In this document: positions 55,682 to 64,000 of the stretch, one piece after another
Numbering within the stretch: the stretch's first letter is position 1
Layout: each line of letters starts with the position of its first letter
Assembly (NCBI GenBank): GCA_963762315.1
Contig: CAVXKO010000006.1
Coordinates: 558,001-622,000, forward strand
Reading direction: 5' to 3'
Length of the DNA: 64,000 nucleotides
Origin: RPQJ01 sp963762315
GTDB lineage: Bacteria > Pseudomonadota > Gammaproteobacteria > Steroidobacterales > Steroidobacteraceae
Notes under the pieces: generated by a model
Database searches by the model: none
What the model saw: only the letters and a program-made list of their open reading frames with translations
Told to the model about the DNA's origin: nothing
Program-made: the position numbers and the translations under genes

Positions 55682-55738
55682 AAATTGGGGACATTCTCCT
55701 TTTTCGCGAGTGCCGAAAAAGGAGAATGTCCCCGATTT
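55682..55738. repeat. Long perfect hairpin of the GGGGACATTCTCC family, copy 1
   Basis: GGGGACATTCTCCTTTTTCG (55687-55706) pairs perfectly over 20 bp with 55714-55733, with a 7-nt loop. AAAT/ATTT outside adds four more pairs after one mismatch. A second member lies at 59414-59454. It is intergenic between convergent genes. Confidence 0.9.
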
Positions 55739-55742
55739 CGCG

Positions 55743-55817
55743 ACCTCTCCCGCAAGCGGGAGAGGTAAGTCGCCCTCACCCGCGCTCTGCGCGACCTCTC
55801 CCGCAAGCGGGAGAGGT
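55743..55817. repeat. REP-like palindromes, two copies
   Basis: Two identical cores CTCTCCCGC-AA-GCGGGAGAG (55743-55766 and 55794-55817) are spaced 51 bp apart. They are separated by CGCCCTCACCCGCGCTCTGC and lie downstream of ychF in a convergent gap. Same family as at 31.2, 44.2 and 58.4 kb. Confidence 0.88.
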
Positions 55818-55825
55818 GAGAAGCG

Positions 55826-56921
<1,096 letters not shown>

Positions 56922-56947
56922 TAATTCTCCGCGAGTATGCAGCTGCT

Positions 56948-57509
56948 TCATCGCGCGGCTCGGCGCCGTCGCGCAAGAAGCACGGAGAGCGCGTCAGCCG
57001 CCGCCTCGACGCTGGCCATGATGGCCTGCTCGTCCGCCGCCGAAGCCCGCTGCAGCACGTAATCGATGACCTGCGACTTGTCGCCGGGATGGCCGATGCC
57101 GAGCCGCATGCGCCAGAAGTCCGGTCCGCAGTGGGTGATGGTGTCGCGCAGGCCGTTGTGCCCGCCGTGCCCGCCGCCGAACTTGAGGCGCGCGACGCCG
57201 GCCGGAAGGTCGAGCTCGTCGTGCACGACCAGCACTTCGCTCACCGGCGCCTTCACGTAGTCGACGAGCGCGCGGATCGAAAGCCCGCTGCGGTTCATGT
57301 AGGTCTGCGGCTTGAGCAGGATCAGCTCGCTGGCCTTCGATCGTGACCTTCGCGATCTCGCCCTGGTAGCGGGCATGCGGGCGGAACGGCGCGCCGTGCG
57401 CCCGCGCGAGCGCATCGACGAACCAGAAGCCCGCGTTGTGGCGCGTGAGCCGGTGCTCGGGACCGGGATTGCCCAGTCCGACGACGATCTGCAACGGAGT
57501 GCCGGCCAT
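56948..57509 (-). CDS. pth: Peptidyl-tRNA hydrolase (one frame break)
   Basis: This essential hydrolase of ~187 aa recycles peptidyl-tRNA. Catalytic and binding residues are visible: IVVGLGNPGPEHRLTRHNAG (Asn and His), LLKPQTYMNRSGLSIRALV (Asn), LVVHDELDLPAGVARLKFGG (Asp) and GGHGGHNGLRDTI. The N-terminal ~58 residues are in one frame and the rest in another, with the join near 57340. Start ATG 57509. It lies between rplY and ychF, the usual gammaproteobacterial order. Confidence 0.93.
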
Positions 57510-57545
57510 GTGGTGACGATCCTGAGGTGAAAAGCGCCGAGGCCG

Positions 57546-57577
57546 AAAAAGACCGGGCCGCCCCGAAGGGCGGCCCG
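57546..57577 (-). terminator. Intrinsic terminator of rplY
   Basis: On the minus strand CGGGCCGCCC-TTCG-GGGCGGCCCG forms a 10-bp stem with a UUCG tetraloop. A T-rich tract (complement of 57546-57550) follows. It sits ~25 bp after the rplY stop. Confidence 0.9.
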
Positions 57578-57599
57578 TCTCTCGCGACCGTATCGACGG

Positions 57600-58309
57600 T
57601 TACTTCTTGGCGTCCTTGGCCTTGGCGTCCGCCGCAGGCTTGGCAGCCGCAGCCGCAGCCGGAGCCGCCGCAGCAGCAGCCGGAGCCGCACACGGCGCCC
57701 GCAGCCGCTTCCGCCGCCGGAGTCTCGACCTCTTCGGCACGCGCATGGTGCACCGAGACGATCGGCGAGTTGCGGCCGTGGGTCAGCTCCGGGATCTCGA
57801 CGCCTTCCGGCAGCTTGAGGTCCGAGAGGTACAGCATCTGGTTCATCGCGAGACCCGACAGGTCCACCTCGATGAACTCCGGCAGGTCCTTCGGCAGGCA
57901 GGTGACTTCCACGTCGTTGCTTCAGGTGCGAAACCACGCCGCCGGCCTTGACGCCCGGCGCGGACGCTTCGCCCTTGAAGTGCAGCGGAATCGTGATGCG
58001 GATCTTCTCGTTGTCGAGGACCCGCTGCAGGTCGACGTGCAGCACGGCGTTCTTCGCCGGGTGACGCTGCACGTCCTTGAGGATCGCCGCCTGGTTCAGC
58101 TCGCCGACCTTCAGGTTGAGGATGGTCGAGTAGAAGCGCTCGTTGTCGAGCATGAGCAGGAGCTTCGTGTGGTCGAGCGACAGGGCGCGCGGCTCACGGT
58201 GGCCACCGTAGAGGATGGCGGGAACCTTGTTCGCGCGACGCAGGCGGCGGCTCGCACCTTTGCCCTCGGCGTCACGGAACTCGGCGGCGAGTTCGAATGC
58301 AGTTTTCAT
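57600..58309 (-). CDS. rplY: 50S ribosomal protein L25/Ctc (two frame breaks)
   Basis: This L25 of ~236 aa, with the general-stress Ctc domain, binds 5S rRNA. The N-terminus has FELAAEFRDAEGKGASRRLR, VPAILYGGHREPRALSLDH and HVDLQRVLDNEKIRITIPLH. The second domain has EVTCLPKDLPEFIEVDLSGL and LPEGVEIPELTHG. Breaks occur near 57915 and in the Ala-rich tail near 57690, where one extra base in GTGTGCGGC throws the frame. Corrected, the tail is Ala/Lys-rich and ends DAKAKDAKK at 57600. Start ATG 58309. Confidence 0.92.
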
Positions 58310-58417
58310 GATGATCTCCAGTTGTCGTCAACACGCTGCCCGGATCGCGACCAAACCGGGCAACACCAAAAAAACACCCTCACCCGCGCTGCGCGCCCCT
58401 CACCCGGCCTGCGGCCG

Positions 58418-58441
58418 ACCTCTCCCGCAAGCGGGAGAGGT
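58418..58441. repeat. REP-like palindrome, single copy
   Basis: One CTCTCCCGC-AA-GCGGGAGAG core (58418-58441) is preceded by CCCTCACCCG-type sequence. It lies between the rplY start and the prs stop. Same family as at 31.2, 44.2 and 55.8 kb. Confidence 0.85.
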
Positions 58442-58455
58442 GAGTCCGCGATCCG

Positions 58456-59411
58456 TCAGTCGAGGTAGAGCGAGCTCACGCTCTCCTCGTCACGGATGCG
58501 GCGCATCGTCTCCGCCAGCAGGCCCGCGACGGACAGCTGGCGGATCTTGCGGCACGCCAGCGCGTTCTCGCGCAGCGGGAATCGTGTCCGTCACCACCAG
58601 CTCGTCGAGCGCCGACGCCTCGATGCGATCCACCGCCGGGCCCGACAGCACCGCGTGCGTGATGTACGCCGCGACGCGCTTCGCGCCGTGGTCCTTCAGT
58701 GCCTTCGCCGCCTGGCACAGCGTGCCCGCGGTATCGACCATGTCGTCGACGAGGACGCAGCTCTTGCCCTCGACCTCGCCGATGATGTTCATCACCTCGG
58801 ACACGTTCGCCCGCGGGCGGCGCTTGTCGATGATCGCGAGGTCCGCGTCGTCGAGGCGCTTCGCGATCGCCCGCGCGCGCACCACGCCGCCGACGTCCGG
58901 CGAGACGACCACGAGGTCGTCGTACTTCTGCTTCCACACCTCGCCGAGCAGCACCGGCGAGGAATACACGTTGTCCACGGGGATGTCGAAGAACCCCTGG
59001 ATCTGGTCGGCGTGCAGGTCCACCGTCAGCACCCGATGCACGCCGACGCCGGCGAGCATGTTGGCCACGACCTTCGCCGTGATCGCGACGCGCGTGGCGC
59101 GCGGGCGGCGATCCTGGCGGGCATAGCCGAAATACGGCATCACCGCGGTGATGCGGCCGGCCGATGCGCGACGGCAGGCGTCGACCATCACCAGCAGTTC
59201 CATCAGGTGGTCGTTCGCCGGCGGGCGACGTGGACTGCACGACGAACACGTCGCGCCCGCGCACGTTCTCCATCAGCTCGACCGTCACCTCGCCGTCGCT
59301 GAAGCGGCCGACGTGCGCGCGCCCCAGCGGCAACTGCAGATACCGCGCGATGTCCTGCGCCAGCGCCGGATTCGCGTTGCCGGTGAACACCGCGATCGTC
59401 GGGCCGTCCAT
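58456..59411 (-). CDS. prs: Ribose-phosphate pyrophosphokinase (two frame breaks)
   Basis: This housekeeping PRPP synthetase of ~318 aa has FTGNANPALAQDIARYLQL, GRFSDGEVTVELMENVRGRD, then in a second frame MELLVMVDACRRASAGRITA, PYFGYARQDRRPRATRVAIT, LTVDLHADQIQGFFDIPVDN and the PRPP loop CVLVDDMVDTAGTLCQAAKA. In a third frame the end reads VSSLYLD at 58456. Joins lie near 59220 and 58580. Its GGAGAA ribosome-binding site lies inside the 3' arm of a long hairpin (59414-59454). Confidence 0.94.
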
Positions 59412-59413
59412 CA

Positions 59414-59454
59414 GGGGACATTCTCCATTTCCGCTGGAAATGGAGAATGTCCCC
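59414..59454. repeat. Long perfect hairpin of the GGGGACATTCTCC family, copy 2, over the prs translation start
   Basis: GGGGACATTCTCCATTTCC (59414-59432) pairs perfectly over 19 bp with 59436-59454 around a 3-nt loop. On the minus strand the downstream arm contains the GGAGAA site and ends 2 bp before the prs ATG, so the fold would hide the site. Its inner stem differs from copy 1 but still pairs. Confidence 0.88.
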
Positions 59455-59486
59455 ACTTCCGGATCATCATGGCCAACCGTCGCGGC

Positions 59487-59561
59487 TGGCTGGGGTGGAA
59501 GGATTCGAACCTCCGTATGGCGGGATCAAAACCCGCTGCCTTACCGCTTGGCGACACCCCA
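59487..59561 (-). tRNA. tRNA-Gln (TTG)
   Basis: This 75-nt tRNA has acceptor TGGGGTG/CACCCCA, D-arm starting TCGCCAAGCGG, anticodon loop TTTTGAT-type with anticodon TTG, T-arm with GGTTCGAATCC, and an encoded CCA after G73. It lies 9 bp downstream of the ispE stop and upstream of prs on the same strand, a conserved position. Confidence 0.95.
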
Positions 59562-59570
59562 ACGCATTCG

Positions 59571-60472
59571 TCAGCGGCCGCGGTCCGCGATCCGGCTCCG
59601 CTGCTCGAGCAACCGGCGGTCGGCGAGCGGCGAGCGATTCAGGCCCCGCACCACCCAGCCCTGCCAGCGCCCGGGCATGCGCTCGAGCGCGGCATCGCGC
59701 CGTCTGCTCGTCCGGGACCGCCGCGAAGACGCAGGATCCCGTGCCCGTGAGACGCGCCGGCGCGAACTGCCCGACCCAGTCGAGCGCTTCGGCCACCGCC
59801 GGATAGCGACGCCTGACCGCCGGCTCGCAGTCGTTGCGGCCGCCGTCCATCAGGAAACCGCGAATTGTGATTACCGGTGAATCCCTTGTCAATTCAGGGG
59901 CTTTGAAGATCTCGGCCGTGCGCGACGGCCGCATCGGGCCGGACCAGCAGGTAACGGTGCTCCGGGAAGTCGGCTGGGGTCAGGATTTCCCCCACGCCCT
60001 CGGCCCAGGCCGCGTGCTGGCGGACGAAAACCGGCACGTCGGCTCCGAGCGCAGAGCCGAGCCCGGCCAGTCGGTCGAGATCGAGGCCCGAGACCCCACA
60101 ACTCGTTCAGTGCGACCAGCACGGTGCCGCATCGGAGCTGCCGCCGCCCACTCCACCCTGCATCGGCAGACTTTTCTCGACCTCGATCGCCACGCCGGCG
60201 CAGATCGGCGCGCCCGCGCCGCCAGCAGCCGGGCCGCGCGCACGGTGAGGTCGTCCTCCGGCGCCACGCCGGGCACGTCGCCGACGCGCTCGATGACGCC
60301 CTGTGGCCGCTGCCAGAATCGGATTTCGTCGCACAAGTCGATGAATTGAAAGGCAGTCTGCAGCAGGTGATAGCCGTCCGGGCGCCGTCCGACGATGTGC
60401 AGGAACAGGTTCAGCTTGCCCGGCGCGCGGCCAGGCTTCCGGCCTGCCGAACGTCTCGCCGGGCGCGCTCAC
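59571..60472 (-). CDS. ispE: 4-diphosphocytidyl-2-C-methyl-D-erythritol kinase (six or more frame breaks)
   Basis: This GHMP kinase of ~300 aa belongs to the MEP isoprenoid pathway. Reassembled pieces are KLNLFLHIVGRRPDGYHLLQ, CDEIRFWQRPQGVIERVGDV, PEDDLTVRAARLLAARA, the GHMP loop EVEKSLPMQGGVGGGSSDAA, LVALNELWGLG, RNDCEPAVRRRYPAVAEALD, and RLTGTGSCVFAAVPDE. The end reads RSRIADRGR at 59571. All motifs are in order although the frame changes at least six times. GTG 60472 is the likely start, with a GTGA overlap on the lolB stop. Confidence 0.88.
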
Positions 60473-61088
60473 GGGGGCGCCCCCCGGCCTGCCGGCCGGC
60501 GGCAGCCGCCAGTCGTCGACGATGACCTTGATGCGCGCCGCCGCCGCCGTCAGCCGTCAGGCGCGTCGGCACCGACCAGCCCTGCGCGGTCGCGAAAGCC
60601 TCATAGCTGACGCATCCAGCCCGATTGCTCGATGATCGCGCGCGGAGCCCGAGCGCCGCGGCCGACACCCGGGCGTCCTGCCCGGCGCCGGCAGACCCGA
60701 GCATCCAGTAGCGCAGTTCGGCGAGCGGCAGGTCACGCGCCGAGGCGGGCGCGCAGCTGGTCGCGGGCCGCGGCGGCATCCAGGCTGCTCGCCCTCGCCA
60801 TCCGTCACCGGCAAGCCGCCTCGCCGTCAGTGACGATGCGCAGCGCGCCGGCGCCGAGCGGTCCGCGCACCTCGAGATTCGTCGTCGCAGCCGCGCTGCC
60901 GCCAGGTGAAACTGCCCGCTGCCACCCTCGCGTCCGCGACTGCGATGGCCATGCGTCCGCAGGCGGACCAGTCGACGACACGAGCCGGGATCGATCGCGG
61001 CGGCCCGCGCGACGGGCATCGGCGCCGGCGTGCGCGCGCACAGCCGGCGCAGCAGCGGCTGACAGCAGGAACGGCGCGATTGTCGCAT
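60469..61088 (-). CDS. lolB: Outer-membrane lipoprotein insertase LolB (several frame breaks)
   Basis: LolB (~206 aa) receives lipoproteins from LolA and inserts them in the outer membrane. The frame is heavily broken. Recognisable pieces are FLLSAAAAPAVRAHA-like leader sequence, the strand NLEVRGPLGAGALRIVTDGE, DLPLAELRYWMLGSAGAGQD, SYEAFATAQGWSVPTRLTAD and IKVIVDDWRLPPAG at the end. The W-x-G and LRYW-x-x-G pattern and the place before ispE support LolB. A lipobox is not cleanly readable because of the breaks. The ATG at 61088 overlaps the TPR stop (TGATG). Confidence 0.75.
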
Positions 61089-62781
61089 CAGGGGCCGGCT
61101 CGCTTGAGACGCTCCTGCAGCTGCGTGTTGTCGGGGTAGCGCTCGAGCGCGGCCTGCCACGTCTTGCGCGCCGCAGCCTGGTCGCCCATCGCCCACTGCA
61201 CCTCGCCGACGTGCAGGTCGATCTCGGGATCGTTGCCGAGTTCGCCTGCGACGCTGCAGGTACAGTGAGCGCCTCCGCGTGCTTGCCCTGCCGGTGCAGC
61301 AGCCAGCCCATGCTGTCGAGGATCGCCGCACTGTCGGGTGACTGCAGCGAGCGCCGCGGCGAGCAGCGACTGCGCCTCCTCGAGTTGCTTGCCGTGATCC
61401 GCGAGCGTGTAGCCGAGCGCGTTCTGCACCGCCGCGTCGCCGGGGCGTTCCGCCAGCAACTCGCGCAGGTCACGGATCGCCGCGTCGGCCTTGCCGGTGC
61501 GCTCGTAGAGGAACACGCGGGCATGCGCAGGTCGAGCAGGTCCGGGTACGTGCGGATGCCGTCGTTCAGGATCTCGAGCGCGCGCTTCTCGTCCTTGAAG
61601 GCGGAGGCGAGCGCCGCGCGTGCGGCGACCACCTGCGGCCCGCATCTGCGGCTGCGCGCGCCCGAACTCCTCGAGGTGCGCGAGCCCCGCGTCGAGCCCG
61701 GACTGGTCGGCCTTGATGCGCGCAACACGCTGCTGCGCGGCCATCGCATAGTCGCCGCCGACGACCTCGTAGTAGTAGCGCTGAGCGCGCGTTCCGTGTC
61801 CTTGCGGCGCTCGGCGACGATGCCCAGGAAATACAGCGACTCGTAGGACTGCGTGCCGGTCGAGAGCAGGTCCTCGAAACGCTGTTCGCGGCATCGAGCG
61901 CCCCGGCGTCGAGGTCGAGTGGCGCCGAGGCTGCGCACCGCGCCGGGAATCACCGTCTTGCCCGTGGCATAAGGCGTGAGCATCGCGCGGGCTTCCTCGT
62001 CGCGGCCCGTGCTCGCAAGCAGCAGCGCGTAGTCGAGCTGCGTGGCGACGTCGGAATCCGGCGCCGTGACGAGATCGCTGCGCGATGGCGAGGCCTTCGC
62101 TCGTCCTTGCCGGACGGCAATGGTCGCGCGCGCCAGCAGCAGCTTCGCCGGCGTCCAGTACGGCGCGAGCTGCGTCGCCTGCTGCGCGGAACTCAAGCGC
62201 CAGCGCGAAATTCTCGGAACGCAGCGCGGCATTGCCGAGCGCGTAGTGCCCTTCGGCCACCTTCGGGTGCCGCGCGACGAGGCGACGGAACAGCTCGGTC
62301 ACGTCGGTCGGGATGCCTTCGTCCGCCGATCACCGGCAACAGCGCGAGGAATCCCGCAGCCGGGCTGATGTACGCGGTCTCCAGCGTCTGGGCGAATTCG
62401 GCCTCGGCCTTGTCGAGCCGATGCAGGCGCAGGGCCGCCATGCCCGCATACCGATGGGCCTGCTCGCTCGTCGGATTCAGCGCCAGCCAGCGATCGGCGG
62501 CGAGCGCCGCTTCCTTCAACTGGAAATTGTCGTAGGCAGCACGCGTCGCCTGCTCGGCGACGGTCTCGTCGTTGGAAGCCTCGGCAGCGCGGCGGTACGC
62601 CGCGGCGGCCTCGGGCAAGTCGCCCCGGGCAGCGCGGCATCTGCGTCGGCAAGCAAGGTGTCGGGATCGGACGGCGCAGCACCCGCGCCGGGCCGGACGC
62701 CCGCCGATGGGCCGCAAGCGGCCAGGAGCAAGAGCACGGCGAAAGCCGGCGAAATCGGGCGCGGGAAATGCGGATAGGCAT
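61088..62781 (-). CDS. TPR-repeat lipoprotein (six or more frame breaks)
   Basis: This TPR protein of ~564 aa lies between hemA and lolB, as in many gammaproteobacteria. The start MPIRISRAR is at 62781. In another frame a lipobox (LLLLAACGPSAGVRPG) suggests an outer-membrane lipoprotein. TPR-like pieces include GHYALGNAALRSENFALALE, AHLEEFGRAQPQMRAA, ERTGKADAAIRDLRELLAER, NALGYTLADHGKQLEEAQSL and WAMGDQAAARKTWQAALERY. Frame changes are so frequent that exact residues are uncertain. The function is unassigned; the conserved neighbourhood is the main guide. Confidence 0.78.
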
Positions 62782-62871
62782 GGCAGGCCCACTATAGCGG
62801 AAGCGCGATGATGCTTGTGTTGCCTGCCGCGTATCACCCAGAATTTCGCGACTTCAGCCCTCGGAATCCGG

Positions 62872-64000
62872 ATGTCTCTCGTCGTCGTCGGCATCAACCA
62901 CCGCACTGCCCCGGTCGAAGTACGCGAGCGCGTGGTCTTCGAACCGGCCCGCGTGCCGGATGCCCTGCGCGAGCTGCAGTCGCTGCCGGAGATCCAGGAA
63001 TCGGTGATCGTCTCGACCTGCAATCGCACGGAGCTGTATTGCGTCACCGAGGCCGGCGGCCGCCGAACTCGGCCAGTGGCTCGAGCGCTACCACCAGCTC
63101 GGCACGTCGATCCACCAGTGCCTGTACCACCACGACGAGGGCAAGGCGGTCGCCCACGCGTTCTCGGTGGCCTCCGGCCTCGACTCGATGGTGCTCGGCG
63201 AGCCGCAGATCCTCGGCCAGCTCAAGGACTCGTACCGCGTCGCACAGGAAGCGGGCACCACCGGCCCGGTGCTGAACCGCCTGTTCCAGGCCACGTTCTC
63301 CGTGGCGAAGCGCGTGCGCACCCAGACCAAGATCGGCGCGAATGCCGTGTCGGTCGCCTCCGCGGCGGTCGCGATGGCAAAGACGGTGTTCGCGAGCTTC
63401 GACAACCGCACGGCCCTGCTGGTCGGCGCGGGCGAGACCATCGCGCTCGCGGCCCGCCACCTGCACGCCGACGGCCTGCGCCGCATGATCGTCGCGAACC
63501 GCAGCATCGACCGCGCCCGCGAGCTCGCTGCCGAGTTCCAGGGCTTCGCCATCTCGCTCGACGAGATCCCGAACCACCTGCGCGAGGCCGACATCGTCGT
63601 CGCCTCGACCGCGAGCCCGAACGCGATCATCACCCGCGAGATGACGGCGGCCGCGCTGCGCGCCGCGCAAGCGCACGCCCGATGTTCATGGTGGACATCG
63701 CCGTGCCGCGCGACATCGAGGCGGAAGTCGCGGAGCTCGAGGACGTCTACCTGTTCACGATCGACGACCTGCAGACGGTCGTGAACGAGAACATGGAAGG
63801 CCGGCGCCAGGCGGCCCGCGAGGCGTAGCGAGCTGGTCAATGCCGAGGTCGAGCGCTTCGAGCACGTCGCTGCGCACCCGCGAGGCCGCGCCGCTGATCC
63901 GCCGCCTGCGCGAGGAAGCGGACCAGCGTGCGCCGCCACACGCTCGAGCAGGCGCAGAAGATGGTCGCGCACGGCGAAGCGCCCGAGGAAGCGCTCGAGT
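62872..64000 (+). CDS. hemA: Glutamyl-tRNA reductase, 5' part (frame breaks; 3' truncated by window)
   Basis: HemA makes glutamate-1-semialdehyde, the first committed step of C5 heme synthesis. The N-terminus SLVVVGINHRTAPVEVRERV is followed by the catalytic Cys in VIVSTCNRTELYCVTEAGG. Then GLDSMVLGEPQILGQLKDSY, the Rossmann motif LLVGAGETIALAARHLHADG, ADIVVASTASPNAI and MVDIAVPRDIEAEVAELEDV. The frame changes near 63060, 63680, 63828 and again after 63860. ATG 62872 is the start. The C-terminal dimerisation part runs off the window. It diverges from the TPR-lolB-ispE-prs genes. Confidence 0.93.

Overview
The window is about 64 kb of GC-rich bacterial chromosome. The gene content points to a Gammaproteobacterium: aceK, a TonB-dependent receptor, TorF-type putative porins, and the order ychF-pth-rplY-prs-tRNA-Gln-ispE-lolB-TPR lipoprotein with divergent hemA. 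The Xanthomonadales/Steroidobacterales neighbourhood is my guess, from the paired TolB-like/TPR membrane proteins and the PEP-CTERM protein. No rRNA, CRISPR array, insertion sequence, phage or plasmid module was seen. There are two tRNAs, Met(CAT) and Gln(TTG).

Region 1 (1-15 kb). After the 3' part of aceK and a GT39/ArnT-like membrane glycosyltransferase comes a tight plus-strand run. It holds a TonB-dependent receptor, a three-TM TolB-like/TPR protein, a signal-peptide-bearing protein with a kinase-like HRD...N / IDHG motif set, and an exported PPP-type metallophosphatase. Converging on it is a minus-strand run: a winged-helix/TM/TolB-like/TPR protein, an unrecognised 122-aa protein, and an ATP/ADP-translocase-like transporter carrying an extra C-terminal cadherin/Ig-like domain. 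Together these look like a possible periplasmic phosphorylation locus and are the best candidate here for an undescribed system.

Region 2 (15-19 kb) is a translationally coupled operon of aminotransferase, YafV-type omega-amidase and Cys/Met-metabolism PLP enzyme, then a strong inverted repeat and a polyphosphate glucokinase. Region 3 (19-46.5 kb) is a large polyamine locus. It has potFGHI transport genes with two potF copies, spuC, two glutamine-synthetase-family gamma-glutamylputrescine synthetases, puuD, puuB, aguB, puuC, puuR, an omega-amino-acid aminotransferase and a cupin. puuR-puuC is coupled to a MaoC/phosphate-acyltransferase fusion and acetate kinase. queD, rlmKL, a DnaQ/GIY-YIG nuclease and a DUF885 protein lie in the middle. 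Two tandem TorF genes follow.

Region 4 (46.5-52.4 kb) is a stress or dormancy cluster: phosphoribosyltransferase, two APH-like kinases (one fused to a P-loop kinase), a divergent PRPP synthetase, hibernation factor HPF and a double UspA. Region 5 (52.4-64 kb) holds a YjdF-like membrane protein, a PEP-CTERM protein, tRNA-Met, an unrecognised Gly/Met-rich exported protein, and the conserved ychF-to-hemA block.

Quality: many genes, including essential ones, are interrupted by small frame breaks. They are rare before 28 kb, frequent at 28-40 kb and very frequent after 54 kb. Because housekeeping genes are hit, I read these as sequencing or assembly indels and give whole-gene spans. No gene-free stretch exceeds about 300 bases. 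The intergenic gaps mainly carry REP-like palindromes, hairpins and terminators, all listed.
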